From positions 1-15,966 of the forward strand of contig CAIXHI010000241.1 in the NCBI GenBank assembly GCA_903919215.1: 15,966 nt of DNA, given 5' to 3'. Made by a program: the position numbers and the translations under genes. Every line of letters begins with the position of its first letter. The stretch's first letter is position 1. Positions 7,577 through 13,996 of the stretch are shown here, piece after piece. Below the pieces are notes generated by a model that was not told the DNA's origin, did not search any database, and saw only the letters and a list, made by a program, of their open reading frames with translations. This stretch comes from an uncultured Acidimicrobiaceae bacterium. GTDB lineage: Bacteria > Actinomycetota > Acidimicrobiia > Acidimicrobiales > Ilumatobacteraceae.

Positions 7577-7601
7577 GGCACTCACCCCGGTCGAGTGCTA
7601 A
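7575..7601. promoter_or_regulatory. CIRCE operator 2 (HrcA site)
   Basis: The right arm GAGTGCTAA (7593-7601) is perfect. The left arm CTGGCACTC (7575-7583) matches TTAGCACTC at 7 of 9, with the standard 9-nt spacer. It begins 48 bp downstream of the first CIRCE, overlaps the end of the -10 box and spans the predicted transcription start. It is the better placed of the two for classical groESL repression. Confidence 0.9.
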
Positions 7602-7645
7602 CCCACCCGGTCGGTATCGATCCACCAACGAGTGCTCTTGCCAAC

Positions 7646-7650
7646 GGAGG
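7646..7650 (+). promoter_or_regulatory. groES Shine-Dalgarno (GGAGG)
   Basis: GGAGG ends 8 nt before the ATG at 7659 and fixes the groES start against earlier in-frame alternatives. It is one of the strongest ribosome-binding sites in the window. Confidence 0.85.
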
Positions 7651-7658
7651 CCGCACCA

Positions 7659-7952
7659 ATGAATCTCAAGCCCCTCGACGACCGCATCGTCGTTCTGCCC
7701 AAAGAGGCCGAGAAGACCACTGCGTCGGGTCTCGTGATCCCCGACACTGCCAAGGAGAAGCCGCAGCAGGGCGAAGTCCTCGCCGTCGGCCCCGGCCGCT
7801 GGAGCGACGACAAGGGCACGCACGCCGCGCTCGACGTCAAGGTCGGCGACACGGTGCTGTACAGCAAGTACGGCGGCACCGAAGTCACCATCGACGGCAA
7901 GGATCTGCTGATCCTGACCAGCCGCGACGTGCTCGCCATTGTGGCGAACTGA
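7659..7952 (+). CDS. groES: GroES co-chaperonin (Cpn10)
   Basis: GroES is the heptameric lid of the GroEL folding chamber. The 97-aa protein begins MNLKPLDDRIVVLP, has the mobile-loop segment around KTTASGLVIPD, and continues with QGEVLAVGPGRW, VKVGDTVLYSKYGGTEV and a C-terminal SRDVLAIV, all family hallmarks. It is the first gene of the groESL operon and is driven by the promoter and CIRCE pair upstream. The ATG is fixed by the GGAGG site. groEL follows after 14 nt. Confidence 0.98.
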   Translation: MNLKPLDDRIVVLPKEAEKTTASGLVIPDTAKEKPQQGEVLAVGPGRWSDDKGTHAALDVKVGDTVLYSKYGGTEVTIDGKDLLILTSRDVLAIVAN

Positions 7953-7966
7953 GCAGCTGACACCAC

Positions 7967-9607
<1,641 letters not shown>

Positions 9608-9636
9608 GCCTGTCTCACTGAGACTGTGTTGTCTGG

Positions 9637-9680
9637 GAACGACCCCGGTGGCTTCGGCCCCGGGGTCGTTCGCTCTTTGC
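9637..9680 (+). terminator. intrinsic terminator of groESL
   Basis: A perfect 12-bp GC-rich stem (9637-9648 pairing with 9660-9671) with an 11-nt loop begins 29 nt after the groEL stop. The short pyrimidine-rich run GCTCTTT follows it. The stem is strong but the T-tract is short, as is usual in high-GC Actinobacteria. Confidence 0.8.
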
Positions 9681-9684
9681 GGAC

Positions 9685-9690
9685 TAGGCT
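9685..9690 (+). promoter_or_regulatory. candidate -10 element (TAGGCT) of a leaderless transcript
   Basis: TAGGCT fits TANNNT and sits 7 nt before the GTG at 9698, just after the groEL terminator. No Shine-Dalgarno is visible for that GTG, so leaderless initiation is the simplest reading. It is a pattern inference only. Confidence 0.4.
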
Positions 9691-9697
9691 CGCCGCT

Positions 9698-10174
9698 GTG
9701 AGTGACCCGGGAACACGTCCCTTCTGGATGCACCAACTGGTCGAGTACATCCTCGGCGGGGCGTTGGTGGCCACGGGGCTGCAGAGTCCCCAGCCGTTCG
9801 TGCCGTCGGTGCTCGGGGCCTTCATCCTGTTGTACGCGGCCTGTACCCGTGGCGCGCTGTCGGCGTTCCGTCTGATCGATCGACGAGTGCACAAAGTCGG
9901 CGACCCGGTGCTGGTGATCGTCGAGATCGCGGCGGGTCTGCAACCGTGGGTCAGCGTGGACAACAGCAGTCGGCTCGTGATCATCATGATCGCACTGGTC
10001 CATGCCGTGGTGTGGCGGGGCAGCAGCTTCACCCAACGTGAGCGCCGGGCGCTGGCGGATGCGGGTGAACCGGGCGACCGCAGCACCGAGATCGGCAAGA
10101 AAGCCGGGCGCGCGGTCGGCAGCGGTGTGAACATGGTGCGCAAGGCACAGGCTGCGCGGGCTGCGCGCCGGTAG
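9698..10174 (+). CDS. small multi-pass membrane protein, function unknown
   Basis: This is a 158-aa protein with hydrophobic segments at about residues 13-29, 35-57, 70-85 and 91-107, followed by a basic, Ala/Arg-rich cytoplasmic tail ending AARAARR. I recognise no named domain; the pattern recalls small uncharacterised actinobacterial membrane proteins. The in-frame GTG at 9698 is chosen over an earlier ATG because the earlier start would translate through the groEL terminator, and because a TANNNT box precedes 9698 at leaderless spacing. The next ORF starts 9 nt after its stop. Confidence 0.75.
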   Translation: MSDPGTRPFWMHQLVEYILGGALVATGLQSPQPFVPSVLGAFILLYAACTRGALSAFRLIDRRVHKVGDPVLVIVEIAAGLQPWVSVDNSSRLVIIMIALVHAVVWRGSSFTQRERRALADAGEPGDRSTEIGKKAGRAVGSGVNMVRKAQAARAARR

Positions 10175-10177
10175 CGT
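10172..10177 (+). promoter_or_regulatory. candidate -10 element (TAGCGT) before the 55-aa ORF
   Basis: TAGCGT matches TANNNT and lies 6 nt before the ATG at 10184, overlapping the stop codon of the preceding membrane-protein gene. No Shine-Dalgarno is present. Given the GC content a chance match is possible. Confidence 0.3.
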
Positions 10178-10183
10178 GTCGCC

Positions 10184-10351
10184 ATGTCGTTCGAAGCCCC
10201 TGCACCCGATCTTGGCAAGATGCTCACCGCGTGGGAGGAGTTCGAGCGCGGCGAACAGGCGCCCGGAAAGGTGCTGTCCGCGTTGAAGACTGCCGGCCTG
10301 CCCCAAGTGTTGCGGCAGCTGATCGACAGTGGCTGGACCCCTGCTGCCTGA
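10184..10351 (+). CDS. 55-aa conserved-looking small protein, function unknown
   Basis: The ATG at 10184 opens a 55-codon frame ending in TGA at 10351. The product is acidic at the N-terminus and probably helical: a segment LGKMLTAWEEFERGEQAPGK is followed by VLSALKTAGLPQVLRQLI, which has amphipathic spacing. There is no signal peptide or membrane segment. It fills a gap that otherwise has no gene, has codon use like its neighbours, and its end overlaps the Nudix GTG start by 23 nt in another frame, suggesting translational coupling. I know no function. Alternatively it could be the N-terminal extension of the Nudix protein separated by a frameshift. Confidence 0.65.
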   Translation: MSFEAPAPDLGKMLTAWEEFERGEQAPGKVLSALKTAGLPQVLRQLIDSGWTPAA

Positions 10352-11054
10352 GCAACGCCCCGGGGGCAAGCAGATCATCCCTCGTCCAGCGGGGTGGATG
10401 CCTGGAGGCGGCCCGCCGTGGCCGGTCCCGGCTCCGAGCCACGACACCGCGCATGCGGTGCGCGCGTTGCTGGCCGAGCCGTGGTCGGATGACCCCGACA
10501 CGAGCCACGACGACCGTCCGGCCGCAGTGCTGGTGGTGTTGGCCGACGGCCCATGTGGTGCCGAGGTGTTGCTGACTCGCCGTCCGTGGCACATGCGCAC
10601 GCACAAGGGTGAGGTGACGTTCCCTGGCGGCAGACTCGACCCGGGCGAGACGTACGAGCAGGCAGCGCTCCGCGAGGCCTGGGAGGAAGTTGCGCTGCCG
10701 CCCGAGACCGTCACGGTCGTGGGTCGCTTGCACCCCGTGCGTCCGTGGACGAACAACAACTGGATCATGCCGGTGCTGGCCCACATCCCGGCACCGGTGG
10801 AGCTGGTGGGCCACGCGGCCGAGGTCGACCGTGTGTGGTGGGTGCCGTTACAGGACTTCACCATGCCGGGCACCTACCGTGAAGAGCACTGGGACACTGC
10901 GTACGGCAAGCACCCGATCTTGTTCTACGACCTCGACGACGAGACCGTGTGGGGCCTCGCCGGCCGCATCCTGACGTGGCTGCTGGAGGTGGTGTACGAC
11001 ATCCCTGGTCGCACACCACCCCCGATCGTCGAGCCGATGCCCGACCTCGCGTAG
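10329..11054 (+). CDS. Nudix hydrolase, CoA pyrophosphatase (NudL-like)
   Basis: This is a 241-aa Nudix protein. The Nudix box begins at about G101: G-RLDPG-E-TYEQAAL-REAWEEVAL, fitting GX5EX7REUXEEXGU except that the final glycine is alanine. The preceding VLLTRRPWHMRTHKGEVTFPGG matches the extra motif of NudL-type coenzyme A diphosphatases (LLTKR...H.G.V.FPGG; here VLLTRRP and HKGEVTFPGG). Catalytic REAWEE glutamates are present. The predicted role is hydrolysis of CoA or its derivatives to phosphopantetheine and ADP. The GTG at 10329 is preferred because the N-terminal KQIIPRPAGWMPGG stretch looks family-specific; ATG 10398 is the alternative. It ends 8 nt from the convergent phospholipase gene. 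Confidence 0.85.
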   Translation: MAGPLLPEQRPGGKQIIPRPAGWMPGGGPPWPVPAPSHDTAHAVRALLAEPWSDDPDTSHDDRPAAVLVVLADGPCGAEVLLTRRPWHMRTHKGEVTFPGGRLDPGETYEQAALREAWEEVALPPETVTVVGRLHPVRPWTNNNWIMPVLAHIPAPVELVGHAAEVDRVWWVPLQDFTMPGTYREEHWDTAYGKHPILFYDLDDETVWGLAGRILTWLLEVVYDIPGRTPPPIVEPMPDLA

Positions 11055-11062
11055 CGGTTCAG

Positions 11063-11548
11063 CTACCGGCCACCCCACAGCCGCACCGCGGCGTAATACG
11101 TCTGTGCCCACCAGCGGCACGTCGGCTGCAACCACAGGGACCGGTGCGCACAATGGGCCCGCATATCGGCAAGGAACTGCAGGTCGACGCGACGCCGGTT
11201 GGCGCTGGTCCAGTGCCCGGCGCCGTAGCGCCGGTCGAGGAGTCGCAAGTTGCGGTAGCCGAAGTCGTGCCGTCGACACGGGCCGCGGAAGTCGTACGTG
11301 ACACCCGTGTTGCCCAGCATGGGGGCCGAGCAGAAATCGGTGCTCCAGTCGAACCACCGGTCGCCGGTACCGCCCGCCGCGGTGACGAGGAACGTGCTGA
11401 GCGACACCTCGTACAACTGGCGGTTCACGTACGCCCAGTCGGTGCCGGGTGAGTGCGCTGGTGCTGCGTGTGCGGGGCCGACCGCTGTCGGCGATAGGAC
11501 GGTCAGGACAGTCGTGACCGCGACGAGCAGTGCGAACCGGAGTCGCAT
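11063..11548 (-). CDS. secreted prokaryotic phospholipase A2
   Basis: This matches the actinobacterial/fungal PLA2 family (the Streptomyces violaceoruber type), which cleaves the sn-2 ester of phospholipids outside the cell. Residues 1-28 are a Sec signal peptide ending AHA. The core FDWSTDFCSAP holds the predicted calcium aspartate (Asp71), CRRHDFGYRN holds the catalytic His94, and NRRRVD holds the partner Asp122; these align with Asp43, His64 and Asp85 of the Streptomyces enzyme. Four cysteines (73, 91, 133, 144) fit its two disulfides. The length of 161 aa is typical. AAGGAGA lies 5 nt before the ATG. It lies 59 nt downstream of the decarboxylase stop on the same strand. Confidence 0.92.
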   Translation of the reverse strand: MRLRFALLVAVTTVLTVLSPTAVGPAHAAPAHSPGTDWAYVNRQLYEVSLSTFLVTAAGGTGDRWFDWSTDFCSAPMLGNTGVTYDFRGPCRRHDFGYRNLRLLDRRYGAGHWTSANRRRVDLQFLADMRAHCAHRSLWLQPTCRWWAQTYYAAVRLWGGR

Positions 11549-11553
11549 GCTCT

Positions 11554-11560
11554 TCTCCTT
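11554..11560 (-). promoter_or_regulatory. phospholipase A2 Shine-Dalgarno (AAGGAGA)
   Basis: On the minus strand AAGGAGA ends 5 nt before the ATG at 11548. It is the strongest ribosome-binding site on this strand and fixes the start of the secreted protein. Confidence 0.8.
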
Positions 11561-11566
11561 GTTGGA

Positions 11567-11598
11567 TTCACCTGGGTGAAACGCCCATCAGTGGGCGT
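11567..11598 (-). terminator. hairpin pair between decarboxylase and phospholipase
   Basis: Two inverted repeats fill the 59-nt gap. One is a 7-bp stem ACGCCCA/TGGGCGT (11592-11598 with 11581-11587, 4-nt loop), followed on the minus strand by TTTC, which looks like a weak terminator or attenuator after the decarboxylase. The second, TTCACC-N2-GGTGAA (11567-11580), lies directly beside it and could be an operator or a further RNA hairpin. Neither is conclusive. Confidence 0.4.
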
Positions 11599-11607
11599 GC
11601 CGCCGAT

Positions 11608-13017
11608 TCAACCGGCGGCGAGTTCCTTCAACAACTCCCATGCCGCGCGTACGTGGCGTTCGTCGGTGGTGCGCGCTCCGATGGAGACCCGACAGGCGAC
11701 TGCACCGTCGATCACGGTGCGGGTGAACAGTGCCCGCCCTGTTGCGTTGGCCCGTTCGATGAGCGCATCGGTGGCGCTGTCGCCCGCCTTCAGGCGCACG
11801 CACAGCAGGTTCAACGGGTGCGGGGCGACGATCTGGAAACGATCATCGGTTGCCACCCAGTCGGCCAGTTGCTGTGTGAGCGCCACGTGACGGCGGATCA
11901 TTGCGATCGCGTCGTCGGCGCCGCCGGCTCGAATGGTGAACCACAGCTTCAGCGCGCGGAACCGACGACCGAGCGGGATCTGCCAGTCGCGATAGTCGAT
12001 CGCCTTGCCGCTCTCGGCGGCCGCAGAGCGCAGGTACTCGGGCAGGATGCTGAGGGCGCCCAACAGTGCAGTGCGGTCGGCCGTGTAGAACAGGTCGCAG
12101 TCGAAGTTGACGCCCATCCACTTGTGCGGGTTGGTGCAGTAGCTGTCGGCGAACTCAAGGCCGTCGTTGATCCAGCGGAACTCTGGTGCGAGTGCGCCGA
12201 TCCCGCTCATCGCTGCATCCACGTGCAACCACAGGCCGTGCCGCTGGGCGATCGCTCCCACCGCGGCCACCGGGTCGAATGCCATCGTGCTGGTGGTGCC
12301 GCGTGTGCAACACACCCAGAACGGGGTGAGGCCGGCGGCGACATCGGCCTCGACGAGCCGCTCGAGTTCGGCGGGCAGCATCGCGAACGATGCATCGTGC
12401 GGCACGATGCGGAGGTGCTCGGTGCCGATACCGGCGATGCGCAACCCCTTCTCGATCCCGCTGTGTGCCTGCGAGGTGGAATAGGCGACGAGGCGGGTGG
12501 TGTCGCCGGTGTGGTTGATGTCGCCGCCGGTCACTCGCCAACGGGCAGCCAGAATCGACGCCAGCGTGGCCTCGCTGGCCGAACCGTGGATGACGCCGCC
12601 ACCAGTGGCGCTGGTGGAGCGGAAGCGCTCGGGGAGGCCGAGCAACTCCTGCATCCAGTCCATCATCAGCGTCTCTACTTCGGTGCACGCCGGGCTGGTG
12701 ACCCAGCTCATTCCCTGCACACCGAGGCCGGCAGCGGCCAACTCGCCGAGGATCGCCGGGTAACTGGAGTTGCCCGGGAAGTAAGCCATGAACGATGGAT
12801 GCTGCCAGTGGGTGATACCGGGCATCACCACACGGTCGAGATCGGCCAGCACGTTCGCGAATGGCTCGGCCGCCGTGGGCGGGTGCTCAGGGAGCGAGGC
12901 GCGGATGTCGCCGGGCTGCACCTGGCTGGCCACCGGATACTGCTCGACACCTTCCAGGTAGTCGGCGATCCAGTCGATCAGTGTGTGTCCGTGCAGTCGG
13001 AAGTCGTCGGGGGTCAC
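11608..13017 (-). CDS. PLP-dependent aromatic-L-amino-acid-type decarboxylase
   Basis: This 469-aa group II PLP decarboxylase resembles aromatic-amino-acid decarboxylases (DDC/TDC). HWQHPSFMAYFPGNSSYPAI and WVTSPACTEVE are near-diagnostic of that branch. The PLP lysine is Lys299 in NPHKWMG. The cofactor-binding Asp267 is in HVDAA, the ring-stacking His185 is in SQAHSGIEK, and DYRDWQIPLGRRFRALKLWF follows. Tyr328 in LPEYLR aligns with the loop tyrosine that marks true decarboxylases as opposed to aldehyde synthases. The likely product is an amine from Trp, Tyr, Phe or DOPA; the substrate cannot be fixed. The GTG at 13017 overlaps the lipoprotein stop by 4 nt, so the two are probably translationally coupled. 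Confidence 0.92.
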   Translation of the reverse strand: MTPDDFRLHGHTLIDWIADYLEGVEQYPVASQVQPGDIRASLPEHPPTAAEPFANVLADLDRVVMPGITHWQHPSFMAYFPGNSSYPAILGELAAAGLGVQGMSWVTSPACTEVETLMMDWMQELLGLPERFRSTSATGGGVIHGSASEATLASILAARWRVTGGDINHTGDTTRLVAYSTSQAHSGIEKGLRIAGIGTEHLRIVPHDASFAMLPAELERLVEADVAAGLTPFWVCCTRGTTSTMAFDPVAAVGAIAQRHGLWLHVDAAMSGIGALAPEFRWINDGLEFADSYCTNPHKWMGVNFDCDLFYTADRTALLGALSILPEYLRSAAAESGKAIDYRDWQIPLGRRFRALKLWFTIRAGGADDAIAMIRRHVALTQQLADWVATDDRFQIVAPHPLNLLCVRLKAGDSATDALIERANATGRALFTRTVIDGAVACRVSIGARTTDERHVRAAWELLKELAAG

Positions 13018-13367
13018 TCCCGTGACGCTATGTCGTTCACCACCGCATCACGCGCTCGGATACCCCGCGACACTCGCCAGCCGATGAACCCGACGCCACC
13101 CGCCAGCGCGGCGAACACGAGGTACAGGTGGTACCCACCTTTCGACTTACTGCCACAGTTCGGTCCTTCGTTGGTGCCGACACAACTGCTGACGTTCTCT
13201 GCGTCGGGGATGAAGTCGTTGGTGGCCAGACCGGTGCCGGGTGTGGCGGTGTCGGCGGCCAGCGCAGTATCGGCCTTTGACGCTTGGTATGGGTTGTCGC
13301 CGCTGCAGCCCGCGAGCAGTGCGAGTCCGAACGCGAGGGGGAGGATCAATCGGGGCAGCCGGGTCAT
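13014..13367 (-). CDS. small lipoprotein with C-terminal membrane helix
   Basis: This is a 117-aa unknown protein. MTRLPRLILPLAFGLALLAGC is a lipoprotein signal (charged n-region, hydrophobic core, LLAGC lipobox with Cys21). A polar, Ala/Thr-rich region with a second cysteine pair (Cys62 and Cys71, in SCVGTNEGPNC) follows, then a hydrophobic helix at about 82-100 and a basic tail. A lipid anchor plus a membrane helix in one short protein is unusual. No domain is recognised. The ATG at 13367 is chosen because it gives the signal sequence; longer readings run into low-complexity antisense sequence. Its TGA overlaps the decarboxylase GTG by 4 nt. Confidence 0.8.
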   Translation of the reverse strand: MTRLPRLILPLAFGLALLAGCSGDNPYQASKADTALAADTATPGTGLATNDFIPDAENVSSCVGTNEGPNCGSKSKGGYHLYLVFAALAGGVGFIGWRVSRGIRARDAVVNDIASRE

Positions 13368-13413
13368 GGGGCACCATCGTCGCACGGGTTTCGATGATTC
13401 ACACCGCGCCAGG

Positions 13414-13881
13414 TCAGTCGCCGATCCCGCCTTCGGTGAGGGCGGCCCAGGTTCTGCTGCCGACCTGCCCGTCGGCGGTGAGGCCGCGAGTGGTTTGGAA
13501 GTTGCGCACGGCAGTGTCGGTGTCGGCGCGGAACTGATCGTCGGCGGTGCAGGGGAAGCCCAGCACGTTGAGCCGGTCCTCGATCGTGCGCACGTAGCCG
13601 TGGGTGTCGCAGTCGCCGAGGCGCACGTTGTCGTCCCATGAGGCCGGGGTGCGAAGGCAGATGAAGGGGGCTGTGGTGCTGGCGGTCGCCGGTACCGAGG
13701 TCGCGGCGGCGAGTGACGACGTTGTGCTGGTCGACGTTGTGCTGGGCGATGCGCTGGTGGTCGATGCGCTGGTGGTCGCACGTGCGCTCGAACGGGTTGC
13801 GCTGCTGCAGGCGACTGGGCCGACCAGGCAGAACGAAGCCAGGAGTGTGATCCGGAACGCCACCATTGCCGATCGGTACAT
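13414..13881 (-). CDS. secreted protein with C-terminal peptidoglycan-binding domain
   Basis: This 155-aa protein has an N-terminal secretion signal (about 7-25, ending PVAC; the residue at -3 is Pro, so the lipobox is imperfect). A Ser/Thr/Ala-rich linker (about 26-72) follows, then a peptidoglycan_binding_1-like domain at about 96-150 (VRTIEDRLNVLGFP, AVRNFQTTRGLTADGQVGSRTWAAL). Three further cysteines (76, 91, 111) flank or enter the domain. It would bind cell wall, with no enzyme domain attached. The linker is coded by four tandem 15-bp units. The start is either ATG 13881 or the in-frame ATG at 13866; neither has a clear Shine-Dalgarno. It is the first gene of the minus-strand run, 46 nt before the lipoprotein gene and divergent from guaA. 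Confidence 0.83.
   Translation of the reverse strand: MYRSAMVAFRITLLASFCLVGPVACSSATRSSARATTSASTTSASPSTTSTSTTSSLAAATSVPATASTTAPFICLRTPASWDDNVRLGDCDTHGYVRTIEDRLNVLGFPCTADDQFRADTDTAVRNFQTTRGLTADGQVGSRTWAALTEGGIGD
13718..13777. repeat. four tandem 15-bp units in a Ser/Thr linker
   Basis: Units at 13718-13732, 13733-13747, 13748-13762 and 13763-13777 run head to tail. The last two (GATGCGCTGGTGGTC on the plus strand) are identical, and the first two (GACGTTGTGCTGG plus TC or GC) differ by one base. On the minus strand they encode the pentapeptides TTSAS, TTSAS, PSTTS and TSTTS at linker residues 36-55. The array is in frame, so unit number can change without frameshift. Confidence 0.85.
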
Positions 13882-13996
13882 GCGTCAAGTCCAGCACATT
13901 CGCGCTGGTACGTGCATCAACCGGGGTGCTGATCGCCACGGGCGTGACGTGTGGCGGATGTATCGGCTTGGGGGACGAGCGCCTACCATCCCAGGC
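13882..13996. other. divergent intergenic region (peptidoglycan-binding gene / guaA)
   Basis: This 115-nt gap must hold promoters for both directions. It contains two weak inverted repeats, CCAGC-N8-GCTGG at 13891-13908 and CGCCAC-N11-GTGGCG at 13934-13956, either of which could be an operator. No purine riboswitch fold is recognisable, and there is too little room for one if guaA is leaderless. Confidence 0.5.
13984..13989 (+). promoter_or_regulatory. candidate -10 element (TACCAT) of guaA
   Basis: TACCAT lies 7 nt before the guaA ATG. No Shine-Dalgarno is present, so guaA is probably transcribed leaderless. A matching -35 is not obvious. Confidence 0.45.

Noticed and set aside
7630..7638. 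Third CIRCE-like half-site GAGTGCTCT between the promoter and groES
   Set aside because: The expected partner arm 18 nt upstream (CGGTATCGA) does not match, so it is a chance half-site in the groES leader.
11530..13641. A 703-codon plus-strand open frame across the decarboxylase and lipoprotein genes
   Set aside because: It is antisense to a complete PLP decarboxylase with all catalytic residues, so it is a compositional shadow.
13882..13996. Possible purine riboswitch ahead of guaA because of local inverted repeats
   Set aside because: The repeats are only 5-6 bp, no conserved purine aptamer core is visible, and the TANNNT box 7 nt before the ATG implies almost no leader RNA.
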